Shown here: positions 26,375-33,410 of the stretch, in pieces
Numbering within the stretch: the stretch's first letter is position 1
Layout of the letters: each line of letters starts with the position of its first letter
Source of the DNA: Anaerolineaceae bacterium
Lineage (GTDB): Bacteria; Chloroflexota; Anaerolineae; Aggregatilineales; Phototrophicaceae
Reading direction: 5' to 3'
Assembly (NCBI GenBank): GCA_002699585.1
Contig: PABP01000004.1
Coordinates: 1-64,000 of the forward strand
DNA: 64,000 bases
Notes under the pieces: generated by a model
Seen by the model: the letters and a program-made list of their open reading frames with translations, nothing else
Told to the model about the DNA's origin: nothing
Database searches by the model: none
Program-made: the position numbers and the translations under genes

Positions 26375-27793
26375 TTATACCAATTGTATTCCCTGAGACG
26401 TAATGTTGAACTCACTTACCTGACTGGAGTGGGCCATTCCCCGTGACTTGACGATATATATGGCACGGTTTCGTTCCCCGTTTGATTCAATATTACGCAC
26501 CAGTAACCAGGTGTCCATCATCGAGGAAACATTGACTTCCGATATTTCAGCGGTTTCTCCCCCATGCGTCAAACTGGTCAATAGGGCGGTGGTTTCACGC
26601 ATTTTTAGAAAATCAATCAACCGCGTGAGCAACGCACGACTGGCTGATGCAGTACCGATGATATCGAAACTCGTTATTGGGTCCATGACCACAATCTGTG
26701 GGTCAAAGTCTGCGATGTCATTGTGCAACTTCGCCAGATGCATCTCAAGACTATACATCGTAGGACGAACAGTCTTGAAGCGCAGTGAATCTGCGTCCAC
26801 CCAGGGTCTCAGATCAATCCCCACCGAGCGCATGTTACGAATAATCTGTCCGGCTGGTTCTTCAAATGAAAAATACAGACAGCGTTCGCCTCTCAGGCAG
26901 GCCGCATGCACAAACTGGGCCGCGATAGTGGACTTGCCAGTTCCTGTCGGCCCAGAGACTAAGATCGTGCTACCACGGAAGAATCCCCGGCCTCCTAACA
27001 TATCGTCCAGGCGTGATATACCACTAGAAACGCGCTCCTCAGAGACCTTGTAATCCAAGCCGATGGAGGAAATCGGCAACACCGAAAATCCGCTTTCATC
27101 AATGAGAAAAGGGTATTCATCGCTGCCGTGGGGCGTTCCACGATATTTGACAATACGCATCCGTCGTGTAGAAAGTTGATTTTCAATACGATGATCCAAC
27201 AAAATCACGCAGTCGGAAACGTATTCCTCAATGCCATGCCGTGTAAGTGTTCCATCTCCACGTTCAGCAGTGATAATTGCGGTAACACCTTTATCTTTCA
27301 GCCACCGGAACAAGCGGCGTAGTTCACCACGCAAGATCTGTGTATCATCTAGCACGGCGAACAACACCTCTAGGGTGTCCAGGACAACACGTTTCGCGTT
27401 TACTTTTTGAATAGCATAGTCTAGCCGAATAAAAAGCCCGTCCAGATCGTAATCACCTGACTGTTCAATATCCACACGATCAATGCTGATGTGGTCAACC
27501 ACCAGTTTGTTCTGGTCTATCAGATTTTGAAGTGGAAAGCCTAGTGAGGCAGAGTTTTGTGAAAGTTCTTCGCGAGTTTCTTCAAAGGCCAAAAATACAC
27601 CGGGCTCATCAAATTCCGTGATGCCTCGAACCAAAAACTCCAATGCAAACAACGTCTTGCCACTGCCTGCACTACCACAAACCAGGGTGGGGCGCCCTTT
27701 CGGCAACCCGCCACCGCTAATCTCATTAAATCCAGCGATGCCTGTGGGTGCCTTGGGAAGTGCAATATGCTTTGGACCAATTGAATCTATCAT
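26375..27793 (-). CDS. kaiC: KaiC, double-domain circadian-type ATPase, 472 aa
   Basis: Two RecA-like domains are present. CI has Walker A GSAGSGKT (40-47) and the catalytic pair Glu71-Glu72 (FLAFEETREE). CII has GPTGTGKS (281-288) and FSFEEPAGQ. In CII the segment EISEVNVSSMMDT places Ser423-Ser424 where the cyanobacterial clock protein has its Ser431/Thr432 autophosphorylation pair. The C-terminus stops at NITSQGIQLV, so the tail that binds KaiA is absent, consistent with no kaiA. The ATG at 27793 has AGGGG upstream (a TTG lies one codon earlier). It heads a six-gene operon with two kaiB and three kinase genes. Confidence 0.95.
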   Translation of the reverse strand: MIDSIGPKHIALPKAPTGIAGFNEISGGGLPKGRPTLVCGSAGSGKTLFALEFLVRGITEFDEPGVFLAFEETREELSQNSASLGFPLQNLIDQNKLVVDHISIDRVDIEQSGDYDLDGLFIRLDYAIQKVNAKRVVLDTLEVLFAVLDDTQILRGELRRLFRWLKDKGVTAIITAERGDGTLTRHGIEEYVSDCVILLDHRIENQLSTRRMRIVKYRGTPHGSDEYPFLIDESGFSVLPISSIGLDYKVSEERVSSGISRLDDMLGGRGFFRGSTILVSGPTGTGKSTIAAQFVHAACLRGERCLYFSFEEPAGQIIRNMRSVGIDLRPWVDADSLRFKTVRPTMYSLEMHLAKLHNDIADFDPQIVVMDPITSFDIIGTASASRALLTRLIDFLKMRETTALLTSLTHGGETAEISEVNVSSMMDTWLLVRNIESNGERNRAIYIVKSRGMAHSSQVSEFNITSQGIQLV

Positions 27794-27802
27794 CAATAAT
27801 CC

Positions 27803-27816
27803 CCTAATTAATTAGG
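27803..27816 (-). promoter_or_regulatory. Palindrome at the kaiC ribosome-binding site
   Basis: CCTAATTAATTAGG is a perfect 14-bp palindrome immediately upstream of kaiC and touching its AGGGG ribosome-binding sequence. It could be an operator or an RNA hairpin that hides the start. No strong -35/-10 pair was identified for this operon. Confidence 0.35.
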
Positions 27817-27886
27817 TGCGATAATGTCAGATTTAGTTACTACATAATAACTAGAAAGGCAGAGAGAGACAAAAGGAGTAAGGTTA

Positions 27887-28039
27887 ATGCGATATTTCGA
27901 GATGCTAGCTACCTATTCAAACTCCACATTCATCAACTATCTGTATGAGTCTTTTGAATGTGCTGACAATCCCGATAGACTTTTTTCCGTAGAAAATCTG
28001 ATTATTCAGCAAAAGCTGATGCAGATTCTATGGATATAA
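27887..28039 (+). CDS. Small hypothetical protein, 50 aa
   Basis: A strong AGGAG lies 8 bases before ATG 27887. The product begins MRYFEMLATYSNSTFINYLY and ends in a Gln/Leu-rich helix (IIQQKLMQILWI). It is divergent from kaiC. Its end overlaps the start of the next frame (ATGGATATAA), so the two may be translationally coupled or be one frameshifted gene. I do not recognise it. Confidence 0.4.
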   Translation: MRYFEMLATYSNSTFINYLYESFECADNPDRLFSVENLIIQQKLMQILWI

Positions 28040-28323
28040 ATCATATGCGTTCTCGCTTTTGCAATCCAATATATGTTGGGCTTGGTCCTTTTCCAGCCCT
28101 AGTTGTCGATGAAACTTGGGTGCGTGCTGTTGCCAGGATGATTGAAAAAGAAGGTTTAGAACAATTCCTCATGAATATGTTGCACGTATTACGCGAGTCA
28201 TTCGCTGCAGTTGATACTGTTGATGAGCACACTACTAGGATTGGCGATGTTTTTACGCGGCCCGTTATTCTACCATTTGTAATAATAGTATGTGATATAA
28301 TGTGCCTTCAGCAATCCAAATGA
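28030..28323 (+). CDS. Hypothetical protein, 97 aa (possibly frameshifted continuation)
   Basis: It starts inside the last codons of the preceding small frame. It contains a helical segment (VRAVARMIEKEGLEQFLMNM) and a hydrophobic C-terminus (VILPFVIIVCDIM). There is no family assignment. It stops 23 bases before repeat D, so its end may be a product of the junction. Together with the preceding frame it could be the remains of a protein of about 145 residues. Confidence 0.35.
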   Translation: MDINHMRSRFCNPIYVGLGPFPALVVDETWVRAVARMIEKEGLEQFLMNMLHVLRESFAAVDTVDEHTTRIGDVFTRPVILPFVIIVCDIMCLQQSK

Positions 28324-28345
28324 TGCACCCGCCGTTTGACCAACG

Positions 28346-28428
28346 CCCGTCGCTCCCGAAACTATAGGATAGCCATTTCTCATTTTTACCTGAGAAGTGG
28401 CTATTTTTATGGGCCTAACAATATTTAG
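28346..28428 (+). repeat. Repeat D: tRNA-3'-end-like core plus terminator
   Basis: CCCGTCGCTCCCGAAACTAT leads into AGGATAGCCATTTCTCA and then ATGGGCCTAACAATATTTAG; repeat B is its partner 19.4 kb away. It marks the boundary between the kai block and the sugar-transport block. Confidence 0.6.
28371..28408 (+). terminator. Intrinsic terminator inside repeat D
   Basis: A 12-bp stem, AGCCATTTCTCA with TGAGAAGTGGCT (one T-G pair), is followed by ATTTTT. Confidence 0.7.
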
Positions 28429-28494
28429 ACCGCTTGCTCGACTGATAACTCACTGAAGCTTTTGCTGACCGAGATAAATATAACAAACCACGCA

Positions 28495-29352
28495 TTAGCT
28501 TTTGACACTTCCGCTTAGCATGCCAGTGACGATGCGTTCCTGAAAAGTAATGAACAAGATATACAAGGGGATAACCGTAATGACGACACCCGCCGCTACT
28601 AAGCCGTAATCTATCAAGCGTTCGCTGCGCAGCAACGGCAGGGCGAGTTGTAGGGTTCGTTCATCAGATGGAAGGAGAATCAAAGCGAATAAATACTCAT
28701 TCCAGAAATGAATGAAGTTGAGAATGATGATGGTCACCATACCGGAACGTGTAAGCGGTAGGATGATGTGATAAATAATCCGCAACCGATTAGCCCCATC
28801 AATCATAGCGGCCTCTTCTAGCTCAATCGGAATATCCCGCATATTGCTTGCGAGTAATACAATGCTCAACGATAATCGAGAAGCGGCATAGAAGATAACC
28901 AAGTAAGTTGGATCATAGAGCATATTTAGTTGTACTGATAACAAAAAGACTGGCAGAATGAGTGCAAAAATGGGGACGAGCAGCCCCATAGCAAATAGCA
29001 ATTCGATCCATCTGGCGACCCATATTGGAATACGTGCGATGGCATAGGCTGCCGGGTAGCTCAGAACAAGCGTCAGTAATTCTGCCCCCACGACCAGGCG
29101 CAATGAACTCCACATGGCATTGAGCATATCAGCACGCTCAAACGCCAGCGCAAACTTATCGAAGTTGAGTTGACTGGGCAATGCTAAGGGCATACTGCCA
29201 AAGATTTCTGGATTGTCCTTAAATCCAGAGATAAAGACGAAGTAAAACGGAATTAGGATGGCTAGCGCATAGATAGCTGCGATCACATAGCCGCCAATTA
29301 CGAATCGAGGAACGCCACGTCGAGAAGTTGAAAAAGCTTCTTGTCTACTCAT
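28495..29352 (-). CDS. CUT1 sugar ABC permease, MalG type, 285 aa
   Basis: Second inner-membrane permease of a carbohydrate importer. It has an N-terminal helix (VIAAIYALAILIPFYFVFIS), the early GFKDNPEIFG segment, and the ATPase-docking EAA loop EEAAMIDGANRLRIIYHIIL. It ends with IVTGMLSGSVKS, typical for MalG homologues. The start is 16 bases downstream of the MalF-type gene stop. It is the last gene of the operon; no hydrolase follows, so the sugar cannot be guessed from this operon. Confidence 0.92.
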   Translation of the reverse strand: MSRQEAFSTSRRGVPRFVIGGYVIAAIYALAILIPFYFVFISGFKDNPEIFGSMPLALPSQLNFDKFALAFERADMLNAMWSSLRLVVGAELLTLVLSYPAAYAIARIPIWVARWIELLFAMGLLVPIFALILPVFLLSVQLNMLYDPTYLVIFYAASRLSLSIVLLASNMRDIPIELEEAAMIDGANRLRIIYHIILPLTRSGMVTIIILNFIHFWNEYLFALILLPSDERTLQLALPLLRSERLIDYGLVAAGVVITVIPLYILFITFQERIVTGMLSGSVKS

Positions 29353-29368
29353 ATGTCAATCTATTCCG

Positions 29369-30304
29369 TTAATACTTACGATGTGTTGCTAGCCGGATAA
29401 CCAACATGCCCGCCAGCCCAACAAAGAAGATAAATACGCCAATGGCCTGGCTATAACCCAGGTCCCTGATCTGGAAAGCTTGCTTATACAGGTAGAACCC
29501 TAGCGTCAATGAAGAATCGCCTGGTCCGCCCTGCGTTAACAACAGAACATTTTGAGCTGCACCCAATAACAACCACATGTAATGCAGCATCAACACAACC
29601 CCGAAGAAATCCAAGGTCATTGGGAACACGATCTTCCACAAAATCTCCCAGAGGTTCGCACCTTCCATGAGGGCGGCTTCGTAGATTTCACGCGGGATGT
29701 TTGACAAGACCCCAAAAAACAGAACGGTATAAAAGCCAATGCCAGCCCATATTTCGACGGCGGTGACGGCCAATAAAGAGGTGTTGACATCGGCTAACCA
29801 GACATGGGTTAAGCTCTCTAGTCCAAACTGACGCAGTAAGAAGTTGATGATGCCGTCTGGTAAATAGAGGCCGAGGAATAGCATCGATACACCTGGCGCG
29901 GCCAACATCACAGGCGAAAAATAGACTGTCCGCAAAATACGGTATCCAGGCCAGCGCAAGCTGAGGAAAAATCCAAGGATAAATGCTGGGAAGATTGTCC
30001 CTGGTAAAGCGATAGCGATTTGTATGGCCGTATTGAGTAATGCCGTAGAAAAATGACGGTCATGAGTGAATAGTTTTTCGTAATTAGCCAAGCCAATGTT
30101 TACGCTTGGCTTAATGAGTCCTTCCCAATCCAAGGTACTGACATGAAACATGTTAGCTAACGGATACAACATGAATATGGCAAATACGATTAGGGCAGGT
30201 CCAGAGAATACGAAGAAAGAGAGCCAGTTCGTTAAAACGCGCTTATTCAAATGTTTTATTGGCCGGGTTGTTTCGGTAGTTTGTGTTCTAGGCATGACGC
30301 CCAT
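29369..30304 (-). CDS. CUT1 sugar ABC permease, MalF type, 311 aa
   Basis: First permease of the importer. Helix 1 is FFVFSGPALIVFAIFMLYPL, followed by SWEG-like TLDWEGLIKPSVNIGLANYE. The EAA loop is EAALMEGANLWEILWKIVFP, and LLTQGGPGDSSLTLGFYLYK is the usual late signature. ATG 30304 has AAGGA upstream. The gap to the binding-protein gene holds a hairpin (30404-30432). No ATPase gene is present; CUT1 systems often share one MsmX/UgpC-type ATPase encoded elsewhere. Confidence 0.92.
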   Translation of the reverse strand: MGVMPRTQTTETTRPIKHLNKRVLTNWLSFFVFSGPALIVFAIFMLYPLANMFHVSTLDWEGLIKPSVNIGLANYEKLFTHDRHFSTALLNTAIQIAIALPGTIFPAFILGFFLSLRWPGYRILRTVYFSPVMLAAPGVSMLFLGLYLPDGIINFLLRQFGLESLTHVWLADVNTSLLAVTAVEIWAGIGFYTVLFFGVLSNIPREIYEAALMEGANLWEILWKIVFPMTLDFFGVVLMLHYMWLLLGAAQNVLLLTQGGPGDSSLTLGFYLYKQAFQIRDLGYSQAIGVFIFFVGLAGMLVIRLATHRKY

Positions 30305-30403
30305 TGCGGATCCTTCGTAAATTGGTGATTAGCAGATGCAACGCTCACCCAGCAAGTGCCTAGTCTCAAATTTGTTATTGTGAGGAAGGCAAAATAGTGG
30401 GGA

Positions 30404-30432
30404 GGGCGTGTCTGTAGCCATCAGGCACACCC
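30404..30432 (-). terminator. Intercistronic stem-loop after the binding-protein gene
   Basis: GGGCGTGTCTG (30404-30414) pairs with CAGGCACACCC (30422-30432), 11 positions with one mismatch. It may limit permease expression relative to the binding protein. Confidence 0.45.
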
Positions 30433-30472
30433 TTATGGTTGTTAGCTAAATACGATTAGCTTGGTAAACAGA

Positions 30473-31744
30473 CTAGTCTTGGTAATCTGCATATATACTA
30501 TCCATTTCGGCCAGGAAGTCCTCGGCTGTTGTGCCGGGGATGTATATGTCGGTAGAAATGCTGTCGAGTGAAGGTAGTACCTGTCCTGGAATATACAGCT
30601 CAGTCAGTGGCACAAAGGTTGCTGCGTCGGATTCAGCCAATGACAGGGATTGAACGAAGAGCGGATTGAGCAAGTCGGCATCTACTTCCACGCCTGCAAT
30701 CGGTGGTACCATACCCGCTTGTTCGACAAATCGGCCAACCATGTCAGGCTGGTAGATGAAGGTGATAAGCTGCTCAATCGCATCCAATTTCTCTAAGCCA
30801 TTGCGTGTAATCCAGATACCTTTAGCACCGAACCCGCTCCACCATGCCGGGGCTGCGCTGGGTGAATCTGGCAGCATTGGGAAACCACCCAGCACGACGG
30901 AATCCATCACTTCTTCCGGTATTTCGCCATAGCTCCATGCGCCACCGTGCATCATGGCTGCTTCACCAGAGAAGAACAACTCATTCATAGTATTGAATTC
31001 CAGACCTTCAACGCTATCAGCAAAAACACCTGCATCGCGTAGTTCAACGAAAGTCTCTACAGCCGCCTTCGCATGGTCATTCTCTGAAAATCCACCTTCA
31101 CCAAATAGGCTAGCAACTTCATCCTGAGTTAGGCCGCTTGCCAATACCATCTGGAAGAGACGTACACCCGTCCAGTCAGAGCCGCCAATGGCGAAAGGTT
31201 GATAACCGGCTGCTCGGATCGCTTCGGCAGCGACCAACAGTTCATCTGTTGTTGTAGGAATATCTACGCCCGCTTCTTCGAAGATCGTCGTGTTGTACCA
31301 GACTGGCCAGTTAAAACCCTCAAGTGGGAAGGCTGCTATTTCGCCATCCAGCGTCCATTGATCAAGGGCAACGGGCAAGAAACTGTCTGACAAGCCCCAT
31401 GCCTCAACATACTCAGTTACAGGCATGGCGAGGCCATCCTCGACCCATGACAATGAAGGGCCTAAGAGGTTAAACATCACGATGTCAGACTCTGCACCAC
31501 CGAGATATGACGTTTCTAGTTTTGTGGGGATATCGTCATTCGAGATGACATCTACATCGATTGTAATGTCTGGATTAGCTGCCATAAAATCATCAAATAT
31601 CGACTGCAAAACAGGGCCTTTAGGGTCATCTGGCCCCCAGTTTGTCACGACGCTGATGGTTGTACTATCTTGAGCTAGGGCTGGCACCGCTCCAATGACC
31701 AAAAGTAGTGTCGCTAATAATGAGGCTAGGACTTTGTTTTTCAT
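30473..31744 (-). CDS. CUT1 sugar-binding protein, 423 aa
   Basis: An exported extracellular solute-binding protein of family 1. The signal peptide is MKNKVLASLLATLLLVIGAV ending PALAQ. The body has typical features: LQSIFDDFMAANPDITIDVD, the hinge region YNTTIFEEAGVDIPTTTDEL, and GEAAMMHGGAWSYGEI. A GGAGG lies 13 bases upstream of ATG 31744; a TTG earlier would overlap the ribosome site and is rejected. It follows a LacI-type regulator in the same direction and precedes MalF/MalG-type permeases. The sugar is unknown. Confidence 0.92.
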   Translation of the reverse strand: MKNKVLASLLATLLLVIGAVPALAQDSTTISVVTNWGPDDPKGPVLQSIFDDFMAANPDITIDVDVISNDDIPTKLETSYLGGAESDIVMFNLLGPSLSWVEDGLAMPVTEYVEAWGLSDSFLPVALDQWTLDGEIAAFPLEGFNWPVWYNTTIFEEAGVDIPTTTDELLVAAEAIRAAGYQPFAIGGSDWTGVRLFQMVLASGLTQDEVASLFGEGGFSENDHAKAAVETFVELRDAGVFADSVEGLEFNTMNELFFSGEAAMMHGGAWSYGEIPEEVMDSVVLGGFPMLPDSPSAAPAWWSGFGAKGIWITRNGLEKLDAIEQLITFIYQPDMVGRFVEQAGMVPPIAGVEVDADLLNPLFVQSLSLAESDAATFVPLTELYIPGQVLPSLDSISTDIYIPGTTAEDFLAEMDSIYADYQD

Positions 31745-31772
31745 ATGTATTCTATTATCCTCCAATAGGATA

Positions 31773-31861
31773 AGGTTCGCGCCGAACCTGATTTTGAGCT
31801 CGGCGATTCTGCAAAATCGTCGAGTTCAGTCTATAAAAATGCTTTTTTGATACGATCAAAA
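31773..31861 (-). promoter_or_regulatory. Leader with dyads upstream of the sugar-binding-protein gene
   Basis: The 175-base gap between the LacI-type gene and the binding-protein gene holds a perfect hairpin AGGTTCG-CGC-CGAACCT (31773-31789), a second imperfect stem (about 31797-31828) and a perfect dyad TTTTGAT-ACG-ATCAAAA (31845-31861). The last could be an operator; the hairpins could shape the leader RNA. Confidence 0.35.
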
Positions 31862-31919
31862 TAGGGTTCTCAACGTCCTTTTGCCATACAAACTCCTTTC
31901 GACACTTACTGGCTTAGTT

Positions 31920-32945
31920 TTACCCACTGCACCCACAGGATTGCCGTACAATAAATTCAATCGGTAATATCTTCGATGGGGTAGGTTTGCCTTCCATTAA
32001 GCTCAGGAGCTGAGCCACAGCTTCCTTGCCTAATTGCTCAATTGGGGAACGAACTGTCGTTAGTTTGGGGGTTAAACGTGATGCCAAATGGTCATCATCG
32101 AAGCCCACTACTGCGACATCCTCCGGCACGCGTAGACCATGCTCATATAAAGCATTCAGAACACCCGGTGCGGCCTCATCATTGCCAGTAAAAATGGCAT
32201 CAAATGACATCCCACTCTCGAGCCATTCCGAGACCATGGTGTAGGAAATATGCTCATCAAAGCCACCATAGCCAATAAGAGAAGGATCGATAGGTAAGCC
32301 GTGTGCTTGTAAAGCCTCCCGGTAGCCTAATTCACGCCAATAGGAATCTTCTTCGGATTCCGGCCCGCGCAAAAATGCAATGCGCTGATGACCATGTACT
32401 GTCACCAAGTGGTCGATGATAGCTTTTATGCCGGCTTGGTTGTCGACATTAAGAGAAGGGATGGACAATCCGTTTGGAGAGGTTCGATGAAGCAAGACAA
32501 GTGGCAGCCCAAGTTCATGTAGGCGTTGGAGTTCTTCATCAGGTAGGCTGCCTGACGAAACGATGATGCCATCTGTGTTGTGTTCACCTAAAAAGGGCCG
32601 AGTTTTTTCTTGCTGATTCTCGCTCATGCCGACTGAGTTGATCAATAAACCCAATCCAGCCTCGCGTACGGCCATCTCGATGCCGCGTAGCAGGTATAAA
32701 TAGTACGGTGCTGCGATCTCCGATACCAATAACCCGAACGCGTTTGTACGTCTGTCAGAAAGCGCCCTGGCCGCCGTGCTCGGTTTATAGTTGAGTTCCT
32801 CAATGGCACGTTGTACGCGGGTAGCCGTATCTTCGTTGACCGGTGCATTACCAGAAACCACACGGCTTACCGTTGATATAGAGACGCCTGCTAGCTTTGC
32901 TACATCATCTATTGTTGTGCGACGTACACTTTTTCTACGGGTCAT
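31920..32945 (-). CDS. LacI-family transcriptional regulator, 341 aa
   Basis: The N-terminal helix-turn-helix and hinge (TTIDDVAKLAGVSISTVSRV, PVNEDTATRVQRAIEELNYK, PSTAARALS) are followed by a periplasmic-binding-protein-like effector domain ending QLLSLMEGKPTPS-KILP-EFIVRQSCG. Such regulators release their operator on binding a sugar. A 38-bp perfect palindrome (32983-33020) lies directly upstream and is the obvious operator. The gene heads the operon regulator, binding protein, MalF, MalG. Confidence 0.93.
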   Translation of the reverse strand: MTRRKSVRRTTIDDVAKLAGVSISTVSRVVSGNAPVNEDTATRVQRAIEELNYKPSTAARALSDRRTNAFGLLVSEIAAPYYLYLLRGIEMAVREAGLGLLINSVGMSENQQEKTRPFLGEHNTDGIIVSSGSLPDEELQRLHELGLPLVLLHRTSPNGLSIPSLNVDNQAGIKAIIDHLVTVHGHQRIAFLRGPESEEDSYWRELGYREALQAHGLPIDPSLIGYGGFDEHISYTMVSEWLESGMSFDAIFTGNDEAAPGVLNALYEHGLRVPEDVAVVGFDDDHLASRLTPKLTTVRSPIEQLGKEAVAQLLSLMEGKPTPSKILPIEFIVRQSCGCSG

Positions 32946-32982
32946 GAGTATCGCTTGTTCTAATTCTAAAATGAGATAAACT

Positions 32983-33020
32983 AATTTATGAAAGCGCTTT
33001 CGAAAGCGCTTTCATAAATT
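32983..33020. promoter_or_regulatory. 38-bp perfect palindrome, double LacI-type operator
   Basis: The palindrome contains two copies of AAAGCGCTTT (32991-33000 and 33004-33013) around a central TCGA, flanked by AATTTATG and CATAAATT. AAAGCGCTTT is itself a LacI/CcpA-like half-site pair with central CG. It lies 38 bases upstream of the regulator start. Confidence 0.75.
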
Positions 33021-33073
33021 GTAACACCTCTCAGGATGTTGTCAAGGTATCCGATCCAGTTTCTGTTTATTGA

Positions 33074-33226
33074 AATTCATCTGTTCTGACAAGAAGTGAG
33101 GATGGAGGGAGCGGCAATAGGGGGACCAGCAACCATAACGCCAACGGAAGTAGCAACGTAAACTTCAACTCTAGTGATATTGACGATGACGACAGGTCAG
33201 GTCGTGATGACGATGATGATGACTAG
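33074..33226 (+). pseudogene. C-terminal remnant of an Asn/Ser/Asp-rich protein
   Basis: A 50-codon frame without start codon gives SEDGGSGNRGTSNHNANGSS, then NVNFNSSDIDDDDRSGRDDD and more Asp before TAG 33224-33226. Such low-complexity acidic tails occur on secreted proteins of this group. The rest of the gene is absent. It may also be chance, but the composition is strongly skewed. Confidence 0.3.
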
Positions 33227-33300
33227 CTCTGATGTCTGTGTAGGCTGTCTAGCACTCCCGTAGCGTCACTAGACAGAATCCGAAACCTAATATATCTCAA

Positions 33301-33324
33301 AAGGGCAACCACTTGGGTGCCCTT
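33301..33324 (-). terminator. Probable terminator of the arabinofuranosidase operon
   Basis: The stem AAGGGCA/TGCCCTT (33301-33307 and 33318-33324) is followed on the minus strand by TTTTGAG. It lies 87 bases beyond the end of the GH51 gene. A second 8-bp stem, CTGTCTAG/CTAGACAG, lies at 33245-33276. Confidence 0.5.
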
Positions 33325-33410
33325 CTGGTTACGCATATAGATCCCTACGTCATATCCTTGCCTTGCTGTATGAGCTTAGACAAGCGTCATAAATACGATT
33401 TCCTAATCTA

